From: a virus
Length of the DNA: 36,123 bases
IMG/VR virus record: IMGVR_UViG_3300017749_000043
Span: 1 to 36,123 of that record
Strand: one strand, 5' to 3'
Below are positions 13,470 to 21,296 of the stretch, in pieces. The notes under the pieces are model-generated. The model was not told the DNA's origin, made no database searches, and saw only the letters and a program-made list of their open reading frames with translations. The position numbers and the translations under genes are program-made. The first letter of the stretch is position 1, and every line of letters begins with the position of its first letter.

Positions 13470-13647
13470 TGTCACCTCCGTTTTGATATGCGACTCGTTT
13501 GATGTCAGCAGTCATGCTCATAATATTGTCGAAGCATTCACCAGCTTCAGTTCTTCTATTCATTGTTGCATGTTCTCCAAGTTGGCTTAACTCGGTACGA
13601 ATATCATCTGCTAATGTGCAAAGCTCTCTAGCTATTTCCATCTTCAT
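13462..13647 (-). CDS. Hypothetical small early protein, helical
   Basis: 61 residues from the ATG at 13647, which has GAGG eight bases upstream; an in-frame GTG at 13654-13656 overlaps that site. The protein is one or two amphipathic helices ending in Gly/Asn/Asp. It overlaps the downstream gene by eight bases. Function unknown. Confidence 0.65.
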   Translation of the reverse strand: MKMEIARELCTLADDIRTELSQLGEHATMNRRTEAGECFDNIMSMTADIKRVAYQNGGDND

Positions 13648-13660
13648 ATCATTCACCTCA

Positions 13661-13694
13661 CGTTATGTTATGGGGTAGACCCTATGCCTACCCC
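13661..13694 (-). other. Leader repeat plus hairpin before the 61-residue gene
   Basis: The 12-mer CATAACATAACG (13661-13672, minus strand) recurs at 13995-14006 just before the next early gene's ribosome binding site. Next to it is a seven-pair hairpin (13672-13678 with 13688-13694). No T-run follows, so it may act in RNA processing or translation rather than termination. Confidence 0.5.
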
Positions 13695-13707
13695 GATTAT
13701 ATTTGGC

Positions 13708-13986
13708 TTACTGAAGATCTAAGTTAGTATCGTGCTGTAGATCAATAAGCTGTGTTGCCCGATCCAAGTCACCGGATACAAGAGCTTGCATGATCTCATG
13801 TTGTGCTGGCGTGATGTTTATAGTGATGTCACCAAAGTTCCGATCAAGTGAATCTGCTGTTCGCTTAGACATTGACTCAGTGTCTTTGTGAAACTTGATG
13901 AATGATGCGTCAACATTATCACTGTATTGCTGAAGCCAGTTGTTGTCATTGTCATCTGTTGTATCGAAAAGATCTAGTTGTAACAT
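13708..13986 (-). CDS. Hypothetical protein, first early gene
   Basis: 92 residues, acidic, starting MLQLDLFDTTDDNDNN and ending in a helix with DLQHDTNLDLQ. QLDLF is a short motif of the type that binds the host beta clamp (consensus QL[S/D]LF), here at residues 3-7, so an interaction with the sliding clamp is a real possibility. A GAGGT site lies before the ATG. As the gene nearest the divergent control region it is probably expressed earliest. Confidence 0.72.
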   Translation of the reverse strand: MLQLDLFDTTDDNDNNWLQQYSDNVDASFIKFHKDTESMSKRTADSLDRNFGDITINITPAQHEIMQALVSGDLDRATQLIDLQHDTNLDLQ

Positions 13987-14105
13987 GATTACCTCGTTAT
14001 GTTATGTAACACGCATACACAATTGCTGCGTTGACAGTTAAAGACACTTTTAATGGCTCACAGTGTCAAGAGCGTGGAAGCCAACCAAGGCAGGGTGTAT
14101 AGTTT

Positions 14106-14151
14106 TTGGAAGGAACCGATTTGCGCTCTATAGCAAATTGGAAGGAACCGA
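14106..14151. promoter_or_regulatory. Direct repeat TTGGAAGGAACCGA, candidate regulator binding sites
   Basis: Two perfect 14-base copies at 14106-14119 and 14138-14151, 32 bases apart (about three helical turns), placed between TATA-like boxes. The spacing puts the two sites on the same face of DNA, which fits two bound activator or repressor molecules. The regulator is not known. Confidence 0.6.
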
Positions 14152-14353
14152 AAAGTATACTGACAGGTAAGATGTTTAGGTCGCTCTTTACTCTTGAGAC
14201 TAAAAGCTGTCATCATGGTTGATACGCTGACAAATCGTGTGTGTGTGTTCTCAACCTACGGCGTGATGACTCGCAAGCTTGTCTTGCATTGCCCGACCAA
14301 GGGCAAATCGGTGCATAAGTAATGAACAAATACAGTGCCGTACAACAAGTGTA

Positions 14354-14384
14354 TTGACAGGGTTTTAATCGTTGTGTGTATAAT
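14354..14384 (+). promoter_or_regulatory. Late promoter (perfect -35 and -10)
   Basis: TTGACA at 14354-14359 and TATAAT at 14379-14384 with a 19-base spacer. It drives the packaging and virion operon, whose first ATG is 30 bases after the -10. A host sigma70-type polymerase should recognise it, in line with the absence of a phage polymerase. Confidence 0.8.
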
Positions 14385-14413
14385 CTCCTCTCGTAGAGTT
14401 ATGGGACACGGAA

Positions 14414-14848
14414 ATGACAAAAGCCAATAGTGAACAACAAGACAGATACAAAAACGGCGTAGTACCAATGGAAGACATTGAGAAACACTCTCCGACATTG
14501 CGAACAACGCACAGTAAAGTAACTGATCCACAAGCTGATCTGGTGCATATGATCTTGCATGATGGTTGCAACCCAACAGAAGCTGCAAGTAAGCTGGGTA
14601 GGAACAAAGCTTGGGCATATAATTCCCTGAACAAACAGCATGTTATCGAATACAGACAAGAACTGGCTATGAGAACATTGGGGTGGGACGCTACACAAGC
14701 AATGGCGACAATGAGAGATCTGCTAGGTAGTAAGTCACAGCACGTTAGGCTTGAAGCTGCTAGAGATCTTATGGACAGAGCAGGATTACGCAACGATGCA
14801 CCGAAAGCTCCTACCACTGCGGTACAGATTAACTTCGGGATAGAATAA
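14414..14848 (+). CDS. Terminase small subunit candidate
   Basis: 144 residues. The middle (about 38-80) forms an HTH-like unit: LVHMILHDGCNPTEAASKLGRNKAWAYNSLN. A helical region with repeated Arg/Leu follows, and the C-terminus (DAPKAPTTAVQINFGIE) is the short strand often found at the end of small terminase subunits. Small terminase recognises the packaging site and activates the large subunit, which is encoded one gene downstream. Being the first gene after the late promoter agrees with this. Confidence 0.72.
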   Translation: MTKANSEQQDRYKNGVVPMEDIEKHSPTLRTTHSKVTDPQADLVHMILHDGCNPTEAASKLGRNKAWAYNSLNKQHVIEYRQELAMRTLGWDATQAMATMRDLLGSKSQHVRLEAARDLMDRAGLRNDAPKAPTTAVQINFGIE

Positions 14849-14954
14849 GGGGCCCCATTGATGTTATGTGTGCTACAGAGAACGGCCTTGGAAAACTACC
14901 GTGTCTCTATAAAAGGGTAAAACACACTCGCAATAGACTTAAATAATACGTTCT

Positions 14955-14973
14955 GTTAAAAATATTTTTTAAC
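14955..14973. other. AT-rich palindrome before the gene at 14999
   Basis: Eight-base arms pair around TAT inside the 150-base gap 14849-14998. No strong terminator or promoter pair was seen in the rest of the gap. A melting or protein-binding site is possible. Confidence 0.4.
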
Positions 14974-14998
14974 CCCAATAAGCCAATAGGAGATTGTT

Positions 14999-15721
14999 AT
15001 GGGTGCAGAGAGTGACAATGGTGGTGGAAGCATAGATACCAAGAAAAAGCGTGGTAGCGGTATTTCTCCTACTAGCCCAATTAAGGAGAATTTAAGTACA
15101 GCAAAGGCTGAAGAGTTTTCCAAGCCTGGGAGTAGATATACTGGAACTACTACAGCAAGGCCGGGGTATGATCGTGGAATGAGTCCTTTGGATTCTAGTG
15201 TAATAACTGGTGACTCTAGTTTTTCTGGTCGTGGTGGTTTGAACGTAGATAATGTTGGCAATTTGCAACAAAGAGCTACAACTGATGTAATTCAGGGTAA
15301 TGCTTCTTTTGCCCCTGGGGCTGGCTTTATTAATACAATGAGCAAATTTACCGCTTCAAAGATTAAGGATAAGATTTCTGCTGGTGGAACTCAAGTTTTA
15401 GACACAAGCGGAAAGATTGTTGGCGTTGTGGATAAGAACGCTTTTGGTGCTGATGTTTACACTGGTCAAGGGGGATACAGTCCTGTTGGTATAGGAAAGA
15501 AAGCTGGGAGGACTGGTTACGTTATGACTGCTGGTGATATTTCTGCTGCCGAGAGACTGAGTTCTGGCGGTGATGATGGTGCGCCTATTGGTGGAGCAAC
15601 TGACAAGCCCGCTAAAGATGTAACTGATTCTACTACGAAGCTTAGTTCTGCTGCGAGGCGTACGAGTGTTGCTGCTCTTGGTGCTGGCAGTGGCGGCGCT
15701 AGTCGCAGACAGTTTATTTAA
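14999..15721 (+). CDS. Gly/Ser-rich protein between the terminase genes, unknown
   Basis: 240 residues, low in hydrophobic content, with many Gly, Ser, Thr and Ala and no predicted membrane segment. It has a central ordered part (about 85-190, with GGTQVLDTSGKIVGVVDKNAFG) and flexible ends; the final residues are SRRQFI. An AGGAG site precedes the ATG. Its place between the terminase subunits and its composition suggest a packaging or virion accessory protein, but no family is recognised. Confidence 0.75.
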   Translation: MGAESDNGGGSIDTKKKRGSGISPTSPIKENLSTAKAEEFSKPGSRYTGTTTARPGYDRGMSPLDSSVITGDSSFSGRGGLNVDNVGNLQQRATTDVIQGNASFAPGAGFINTMSKFTASKIKDKISAGGTQVLDTSGKIVGVVDKNAFGADVYTGQGGYSPVGIGKKAGRTGYVMTAGDISAAERLSSGGDDGAPIGGATDKPAKDVTDSTTKLSSAARRTSVAALGAGSGGASRRQFI

Positions 15722-17274
15722 TGCAGTTAGACTACAAACCGCCGGGGCCGATAGCCAAGGCGTTTATGAAAGATCGCTCTTTTGTAAGAGGCCTCAGAGG
15801 GCCAGTTGGTTCTGGTAAATCTGTTGCCTCTTGCATGGAGCTAATGAGAATAGCTATAACTCAAAAGCCAAATCAAAGTGGCGTAAGGCGCACTAGGTTT
15901 GCAGTTATTCGTAATACCAACCCCCAGCTAAAGACCACAACAATCAAAACATGGCGTGACTGGTTTTCGGATGATATCGGTAGATTTGTCTGGTCGCCGC
16001 CATATACTCATCATGTTAATTTTTCTTTGGCAGATAAAACTGTTGTTGAATCAGAAGTCATCTTTTTGGCTTTGGATAAACAGGAAGATATAAAGAAACT
16101 GTTATCTCTTGAGTTAACCGCTATTTGGATTAACGAAGCCAGAGAAATACCGAAATCTATTGTTGATGCGTGTACTATGCGTGTCGGTCGTTTTCCATCA
16201 ATGAGAGAAGGTGGCCCCACTTGGTTTGGCGTTATAATGGATACGAACTCACCTGATGAGACTCATTGGTGGGCTATTATGTCAGGCGAGGCATCTCCAC
16301 CTGAATATATGTCTAATGAAGAAAAGCTTCTTCTTGTTAAGCCTGACGATTGGACTTTCTACTCGCAGCCCGGGGCTATGACTGAAGACAGGGACGTTGA
16401 CGGCAATCTTATTGGTTATTCCCATAATCCTAAAGCTGAAAACCAAGGCAACATCCAGCCAGATTATTATGACAAGATTATTCTTGGCAAAAGCTCTTTA
16501 TGGGTTAATGTTTATGTTCTGAATAAGTATCAGGCTTTGCTTGATGGTAAGGCTGTGTATCCTACATTTAGGAAGGAGACTCACGTTGCGAAGTCACCCA
16601 TCGAACCCATCGTCGGTAAAGAAATTATCGTTGGCATTGACTTCGGCAGGACGCCATCGGCAATTTTCGCCCAGCAAACGATCTTCGGGCGTTGGTCTAT
16701 TTTCCACGAAGTCATTGGACAGGATATGGGAGCTGGACGATTTGCAGACATCCTTAAGAAAGAAATCGCCAAAAACAACTGGGAAGCTTTAGATTTTAAG
16801 TTTGTTGGTGATCCGGCTGGTAATCAAATGGCTCAGACATCGGAGAACACTCCGTTTATGATTTTGAGGGCAGCGGGCATTACAGCGTATCCGGCTCCTA
16901 CTAATGATACGCAAGTCAGGATTGAATCTGTTGAATCTGTTCTTAACCGCATGACAGATGGTCATCCGTCTTTTGTTATAAGTCCGACATGCCAGACCTT
17001 AATATCTGGCTTTGAAGGCGGTTATCAGTATAAAAGAATATATCATATGGGCAGAGAGAGTTATGACGAAAAACCTAATAAGAATAGGTTCTCTCATATA
17101 CACGATGCGTTGCAGTATGCAATGCTAGGGGGCGGTGAGGGTCGTAGAGTGATTCTCGGTGGTCGTTCAGTACCATCCCCCACCACTGTTGAAAGGTCAA
17201 GCAGTCCATTTGAGCGCATGAAAGGCCGTAATAGATTAGCTAGATCACAAAAAGGACATGCTAGGGCGTTATGA
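15721..17274 (+). CDS. terL: Terminase large subunit
   Basis: 517 residues. The ATPase domain has Walker A GPVGSGKS at 27-34 and a Walker B-like strand at 133-140 ending in Asn-Glu (AIWINEA). The nuclease domain has the expected acidic residues: Asp307 in IVGIDFGR, Asp364 in VGDPAG and Asp462 in HIHDALQYAM. It translocates DNA into the prohead and cuts the concatemer. The gene begins at a TAATG overlap with the upstream gene and ends in an ATGA overlap with the next. Confidence 0.95.
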   Translation: MQLDYKPPGPIAKAFMKDRSFVRGLRGPVGSGKSVASCMELMRIAITQKPNQSGVRRTRFAVIRNTNPQLKTTTIKTWRDWFSDDIGRFVWSPPYTHHVNFSLADKTVVESEVIFLALDKQEDIKKLLSLELTAIWINEAREIPKSIVDACTMRVGRFPSMREGGPTWFGVIMDTNSPDETHWWAIMSGEASPPEYMSNEEKLLLVKPDDWTFYSQPGAMTEDRDVDGNLIGYSHNPKAENQGNIQPDYYDKIILGKSSLWVNVYVLNKYQALLDGKAVYPTFRKETHVAKSPIEPIVGKEIIVGIDFGRTPSAIFAQQTIFGRWSIFHEVIGQDMGAGRFADILKKEIAKNNWEALDFKFVGDPAGNQMAQTSENTPFMILRAAGITAYPAPTNDTQVRIESVESVLNRMTDGHPSFVISPTCQTLISGFEGGYQYKRIYHMGRESYDEKPNKNRFSHIHDALQYAMLGGGEGRRVILGGRSVPSPTTVERSSSPFERMKGRNRLARSQKGHARAL

Positions 17275-17672
17275 AATGGATAATTTGCTTCAAAGAAGCC
17301 AAGAATCTAGGAATGTGGAAAGTATTTACCAAGCATAGGCGTGATTTTGGGCATGTTTTTGCTGTTTGCTACGATCCAGAGCTTAATACATGGTATAAAT
17401 TTGAATATGCTACAGAAAGATTTAGTTTTGAGTGGCTAAGAGAGATTGATGCAGACTATTTAATTGCTGATTTGATGTTTAATTGTACATGTTTAGAGAT
17501 AGATAGCAAAAAGAACCCTGTATATTTACCTCGTTGGCTTTATTGCGTTAGTTTTATAAAACATATTGCTGGTATTAACAAACCTTGGATACTAACGCCT
17601 TATCAACTCTATTGTGAATTGCGTAAAACTGGTGGAAAAGACATCTTCTTAAAACCAGTAGAAGGAGATTGA
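17271..17672 (+). CDS. Conserved-looking protein after terL, possible cysteine-hydrolase fold
   Basis: 133 residues, aromatic-rich. FGHVFAVCYDPELNTW near residues 26-41 contains a His followed by a strand, and later YCVSFIKHIAGI contains a Cys at about 92. A His before a Cys on these elements is the reversed order seen in circularly permuted NlpC/P60 or papain-like hydrolases, but catalytic residues cannot be assigned with certainty. If active it could be a peptidase or peptidoglycan enzyme. It is coupled to terL (ATGA overlap). Confidence 0.7.
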   Translation: MKWIICFKEAKNLGMWKVFTKHRRDFGHVFAVCYDPELNTWYKFEYATERFSFEWLREIDADYLIADLMFNCTCLEIDSKKNPVYLPRWLYCVSFIKHIAGINKPWILTPYQLYCELRKTGGKDIFLKPVEGD

Positions 17673-17673
17673 A

Positions 17674-17904
17674 ATGGGATTTGGCAGTTCTTCACCGCCT
17701 CCTGATCCAGAGCTTGAAAAGCAAAAGGCAGAAGAGAAGGCACGACTTGAGAAAGAACGTGAACAAGAACGTTTGCGTAAAATAGAATCTGATCGTGTTC
17801 GTACATCAAATCTTGTTGGTCAAAGATCTTTGCAAGATGAGGAAGCTAAGGGTTTTGTTGGTTATAGGCGAATGGGTAAACCTTCCGGTTCAATAAGGGA
17901 ATAG
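17674..17904 (+). CDS. Small charged protein upstream of the portal gene
   Basis: 76 residues. A Ser/Pro-rich head (MGFGSSSPPPDPE) leads into a long charged helix (about 13-45, alternating Lys, Glu and Arg) and a basic tail ending in GKPSGSIRE. It resembles short proteins that precede portal genes in marine podoviruses. Function unknown; perhaps a virion assembly factor. AAGGAG lies before the ATG. Confidence 0.72.
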   Translation: MGFGSSSPPPDPELEKQKAEEKARLEKEREQERLRKIESDRVRTSNLVGQRSLQDEEAKGFVGYRRMGKPSGSIRE

Positions 17905-17906
17905 AT

Positions 17907-19487
17907 ATGGAACAGTATCAAGATACATCTCCGGCACCCTCTGGAACAGGTGATGATAAAAAAGAACTTGAAGGCGTAATGAATCGCTATAAGAAGGCTA
18001 AAGGTAGATGGTCTTCTTGGTCTGATATATGGGAAGAAATCTATGATTATGTTCTTCCACACAGAGAAAGCTTCTTTCAAGAGTCTGCTGCTGCTAGACG
18101 CACAGAGAATATCTATGATGAGACTGCCGTAGTAGGATTGCCCAAGTTTGCATCAAGATTGCAGCTTGGCTTCTTCCCTCCTAATGGTCGTGCTTTTAAG
18201 CTAGCCCCAGGCCCAGAGTTCCCAAAAGAGTCAATCAACAAACAATTGCTTGCAGAGCTAGATAGAATCACAGAGCTTTTGCATGAAGGTTTACGCAATT
18301 CTAACTTTAATGCTGAACTTCACGAAGGATTTCAAGATCTAGGTTTAGGAACAATGAACCTACTGGTTGAAGAGGGTCGTTTTGTAGGTGATCTGCACTT
18401 TACTTCTGTGCCTCCAACAAATGTTGCGCTGTTAGCTGGTAACTTAGATAGTGTGTCAGGTTGGTTTCGTTGGAACAGCGAGATGGATATTACTGAAATT
18501 AAACATCGTTATCCTGATGTTAAGTTTAGTGAGAAGATGTCTCAAATACAAAAGCGTGATCCTAATCGTAAAACTAAAGTTATTGAAGCCACAATATATG
18601 ATGAGAAGAATAAGTTTAAGGATGAGTACACCTATTATCTTATCTCTGAAACAGACAATCATATCCTAAAGAAACAGGTACTAAAAGGTCGTGGATCTGT
18701 ACCTTGGATTACAACACGTTGGTCTAAGAGTGGATTTGAAGTATGGGGTCGTGGCCCTGTTCTTCAAGCTATGCCAGCTATTAAAACATTGAACCTTACA
18801 GTTCAACTTATTCTTGAAAACGCAGAGATGGCAATTGCCGGATCTTATGTTTATGATGATGATGGTGTCTTTAATCCAGATAATATTACAATTCAGCCGG
18901 GGACGTTCATACCAAGAAGCCCCGGCTCGACAATTGAAACGCTACAAAGTCCCGGTCGCTTTGATGTTGCTCAGCTTGTTCTTGATGATATGCGCCGTAA
19001 TGTTCGTAAGGCTTTATTTATAGATGAGCTTGATACTAGACCAAATGCTAGAACTCCTCTGTCTGCTACTGAAGTTTCTGAAAGACTTGCTGATGTTGCC
19101 AGAGATATGGGTGCGGTTGCTGGACGTATGCAGAAAGAGTTTTTGCAGCCATTAGTTGAGCGTGTCATTAAGATTTATACAGATCAGGGATTGCTTGATT
19201 TACCAAAGGTAGATGGTAGACAACTTCGTATTGTTCCTGTTTCACCATTGCTAAGAGCGCAAGACCAACAAGATGTTGCTGACTTTGTACGTTTTCAACA
19301 AACTGTTGCTGGGACATTTGGCCCTGAGATAACACCAGCATTATATAATCAAGAAGAAGTAATTCGTTATTTAGCCATGAAGTTTGGCGTTAAAGAAGAG
19401 CTACTTGCGGATCAACAACAAGTTCAGCAAAACGCCCAGTTAATGCAGCAATTGATGGCTGCACAACAAGGTGGGGGTATGCAGTGA
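17907..19487 (+). CDS. Portal (head-tail connector) protein, T7 gp8-like
   Basis: 526 residues, close to the usual size of podovirus connectors. It starts with a helical arm (residues 15-75, with RYKKAKGRWSSWSDIWEEIYDYVLPHR) and continues with the GLPKFASRLQLGFFPPNGRAFKLA segment, a central region with PRSPGS near 342, and a Gln-rich C-terminus (QQVQQNAQLMQQLMAAQQGGG). Twelve copies should form the ring through which DNA enters and to which the tail tubular A protein attaches. The stop overlaps the next gene's GTG. Confidence 0.93.
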   Translation: MEQYQDTSPAPSGTGDDKKELEGVMNRYKKAKGRWSSWSDIWEEIYDYVLPHRESFFQESAAARRTENIYDETAVVGLPKFASRLQLGFFPPNGRAFKLAPGPEFPKESINKQLLAELDRITELLHEGLRNSNFNAELHEGFQDLGLGTMNLLVEEGRFVGDLHFTSVPPTNVALLAGNLDSVSGWFRWNSEMDITEIKHRYPDVKFSEKMSQIQKRDPNRKTKVIEATIYDEKNKFKDEYTYYLISETDNHILKKQVLKGRGSVPWITTRWSKSGFEVWGRGPVLQAMPAIKTLNLTVQLILENAEMAIAGSYVYDDDGVFNPDNITIQPGTFIPRSPGSTIETLQSPGRFDVAQLVLDDMRRNVRKALFIDELDTRPNARTPLSATEVSERLADVARDMGAVAGRMQKEFLQPLVERVIKIYTDQGLLDLPKVDGRQLRIVPVSPLLRAQDQQDVADFVRFQQTVAGTFGPEITPALYNQEEVIRYLAMKFGVKEELLADQQQVQQNAQLMQQLMAAQQGGGMQ

Positions 19488-19741
19488 AGGAGAAGATAAA
19501 TGTTTCGCCAGACGGTAGAGGATATACTAAGGAAGTCGATAAAGATCTTAATTCTAAAGCCTATGCTCTTTTTGGTTCGGGGGTTGGAAGGGATTTTTTA
19601 CAATATCTGGAATCTATTTCAACGAATAACATCCATGCTGCTGGCGCTGGAATTGAAACTCTAGCACATGCAGAAGGTAGTAGATGGATTGTCGCTATTA
19701 TGAAAAAACGTACAGAATTGGGAAGGAAACAAAATGGCTAA
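19484..19741 (+). CDS. Small virion-operon protein, GTG start
   Basis: 85 residues, helical, with FLQYLESISTNNIHAAG and EGSRWIVAIMKKR, a pattern seen in short proteins next to portal genes of marine podoviruses. The start is the GTG at 19484, overlapping the portal stop. An ATG at 19500 in another frame has a better-looking AAGGAG site but would encode an unlikely hydrophobic-basic product, so the GTG frame is preferred. Function unknown. Confidence 0.72.
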   Translation: MKEKINVSPDGRGYTKEVDKDLNSKAYALFGSGVGRDFLQYLESISTNNIHAAGAGIETLAHAEGSRWIVAIMKKRTELGRKQNG

Positions 19742-19871
19742 ACCTAGTAACCCAAAACTTTACGCAAAAGCTAAAGCTATGGTTAAAGCAAGGGTAAAGA
19801 AATGGCCTAGTGCATACGCATCTGGTCAACTTGTTCAGCAGTACAAGAAAATGGGTGGTAAATACTCGTGA
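19734..19871 (+). CDS. Very basic miniprotein (KPSNP...YPSAYASGQLVQQYK type)
   Basis: 45 residues, rich in Lys and Ala. The pattern of a Lys/Ala helix, then KWPSAYASGQLVQQYKKMGGKY, matches a common family of tiny phage proteins with unknown function. It overlaps the previous gene by eight bases and ends in a GTGA overlap with the next. It is the first of three adjacent basic miniproteins; binding to packaged DNA is one possibility. Confidence 0.8.
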   Translation: MAKPSNPKLYAKAKAMVKARVKKWPSAYASGQLVQQYKKMGGKYS

Positions 19872-20098
19872 GTCTTGATAAGTGGTTTAAAGAAAAGTGG
19901 GTTGATATATCCACCACTAAAGATGGTAAGCATCCTGCATGTGGTCGTAAAATGGGTGATGGTCGCAAGTATCCTAAATGTGTACCGCAAGCAAAAGCTA
20001 ATTCTATGAGCAAGTCTGAAAAGAAAACAGCCACCAATCGGAAACGTCGCACTAATCCGTCTGGTGGTGGTAAAAAACCAACATATGCGAGGACGTAA
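19868..20098 (+). CDS. Basic Cys-containing protein, DUF5872-like, GTG start
   Basis: 76 residues. The sequence SLDKWFKEKWVDIS at the start, followed by CGRK and YPKCVPQAKA, is the pattern of DUF5872-type phage proteins. Cys at about 25 and 38 could bind metal or form a link. The GTG start lies inside the GTGA overlap with the previous stop. Rich in Lys and Arg, especially toward the C-terminus. Confidence 0.78.
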   Translation: MSLDKWFKEKWVDISTTKDGKHPACGRKMGDGRKYPKCVPQAKANSMSKSEKKTATNRKRRTNPSGGGKKPTYART

Positions 20099-20367
20099 TG
20101 GCTAAGACACCAGCATGGCAACGTAAAGAAGGCAAAAGCAAGTCTGGCGGTCTTAATGAAGCTGGGCGTAGGTCATTGCGTAGACAGGGTAAGAATATTA
20201 AACGTCCTGTGTCTGCTAAACAGGCTAAGAAGTCTCCAAAAGCAGCAGCAAGGCGTAAATCATTTTGTAAGCGTATGATGGGTATGAAAAAGAAGCTTAC
20301 AAGTAAAAAGACGGCTAATGACCCTAACAGTCGTATCAACAAAGCTTTAAGAAAGTGGGATTGTTAA
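20098..20367 (+). CDS. Basic protein, DUF6321-like
   Basis: 89 residues, about a third Lys or Arg. TPAWQRKEGKSKSGGLNEAGRRSL at the start, SAKQAKKSPKAAARRKSFCKRM in the middle and ALRKWDC at the end match a family of small basic phage proteins. It starts in a TAATG overlap and is followed directly by the scaffold gene. Function unknown; the charge suggests contact with DNA or the acidic scaffold. Confidence 0.8.
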   Translation: MAKTPAWQRKEGKSKSGGLNEAGRRSLRRQGKNIKRPVSAKQAKKSPKAAARRKSFCKRMMGMKKKLTSKKTANDPNSRINKALRKWDC

Positions 20368-21123
20368 ATGAATGAAGCAGCAGAAAGCGTTGAAACCGAA
20401 GCATCAGTCGAGGTTCAGGCATCAGGAATGCAGGAGCAACCTCAAGAAGCATCAGTCGAAAGACCTGATTGGCTTCCTGAGAAGTTTGAAAGACCAGAAG
20501 AGCTTGCGAATAGCTATGGAGAGCTAGAACGTAAGTTTTATCAGCGTAAGGATGAGCTGCGAGAGCAAATTGTGCATGAGCTTAATGATGAAGCAATGCA
20601 AGCCTCTCCTATTAGCCCTGGCGATTACGAGATAGATTTTCAGCCACCAGAAGGTTTGGAATATAGCATTGCTAATGATGACCCAATGTTAGATTGGTTT
20701 CGTAGCAAAGCTCACAATTACGGTTTATCACAGGATGAATTTAATCAAGTGATTAATGAGTATGCCGCTATGGATACTCAGCGTGGCCCTGATTGGAACA
20801 CAGAATCAGAAACCCTTGGTGAATATGCTGAACAACGTCTTGAGCGTGTAGATTCATGGGCTAACAAGTCTTTGTCTGATGAAGCTTATTCTGCCTTTGC
20901 CAATATGCCAGCATCTGCAAATATGGTTCATCTATTTGAAGAGCTTATGGAACTCAATGGTCAGCCTCAGTTTAACATGGTTAGCCCAACAGAGTTTCAA
21001 GAGCGCATTAGCCGTGAAGATCTTATGGCGATGCAGAATGACCCGAAATACTGGAAAGAAAAGGATGCTGCCTTTATAGCTAAAGTCAGAGCCGGATTTG
21101 ACCAGTTATCAAGACAGAAATGA
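20368..21123 (+). CDS. Capsid scaffold protein, T7 gp9-like
   Basis: 251 residues, acidic (many Glu, Gln), with no Cys. The head (about 1-35) is disordered and Glu/Ala/Val-rich, PDWLPEKF and PEELANSYGELERKFYQRKDEL follow, and the C-terminus is basic (AFIAKVRAGFDQLSRQK), the shape of scaffolds that bind capsid through a basic C-terminal helix. It lies directly before the capsid gene, as in T7. It is expected to leave the prohead during maturation. Confidence 0.88.
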   Translation: MNEAAESVETEASVEVQASGMQEQPQEASVERPDWLPEKFERPEELANSYGELERKFYQRKDELREQIVHELNDEAMQASPISPGDYEIDFQPPEGLEYSIANDDPMLDWFRSKAHNYGLSQDEFNQVINEYAAMDTQRGPDWNTESETLGEYAEQRLERVDSWANKSLSDEAYSAFANMPASANMVHLFEELMELNGQPQFNMVSPTEFQERISREDLMAMQNDPKYWKEKDAAFIAKVRAGFDQLSRQK

Positions 21124-21135
21124 ATGTGAATTAAC
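21124..21135 (+). repeat. 12-mer ATGTGAATTAAC, copy 1
   Basis: It begins on the first base after the scaffold stop. The same 12 bases follow the stop of the large internal virion gene at 32701-32712. The rest of the gap (21136-21296) holds no convincing promoter or terminator: the TGGACA-N18-TATAAG pair is discounted because its start would exclude the capsid ribosome binding site. Confidence 0.75.
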
Positions 21136-21296
21136 AAACATGCTAATTTCTGTCAATTTTAGCGTACTGAAGGCCCAAAGCGTTGGTGTCAGCCCTAAAT
21201 GGAGTAGCTCTCCTAACTGGACAACTGAAGAAGCTAACTCTGAGGAATAACCGGATGGACAGTGTAACTTTAACTTTAGTATAAGGAGCTAATAGT

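Larger units (their letters stand above)
13987..14413. other. Early/late divergent control region
   Basis: About 430 bases between the first early gene and the first late gene. It holds the 12-mer leader repeat (13995-14006), an inverted TTGACA/TGTCAA pair (14031-14036 and 14064-14069), two direct 14-mers (14106-14119 and 14138-14151), three TATA-like boxes around them, a GT run (14238-14248) and the late promoter (14354-14384). A 35-codon frame at 14215-14322 starting MVDTLTNRVCVF is possible but unsupported. No early promoter with both boxes in good spacing was seen. Confidence 0.7.

Noticed and set aside
14031-14069. TTGACA/TGTCAA pair as early promoter(s)
   Set aside because: Neither box has a recognisable -10 at an acceptable distance; kept only as an inverted repeat in the control region.
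14215-14322. 35-codon frame in the early/late control region
   Set aside because: No good ribosome binding site, no overlap with neighbours, and it lies upstream of the late promoter; nothing beyond the open frame supports it.
19500-19741. Alternative ATG frame after the portal gene
   Set aside because: It has a better ribosome site, but the product is an unlikely hydrophobic-basic string, while the GTG frame gives a protein of a familiar type and correct overlap.
21256-21285. TGGACA-N18-TATAAG as a capsid promoter
   Set aside because: The predicted start would fall after the AAGGAG site at 21283-21288, leaving the capsid message without it; the TATAAGGAG run is more simply the ribosome binding context.
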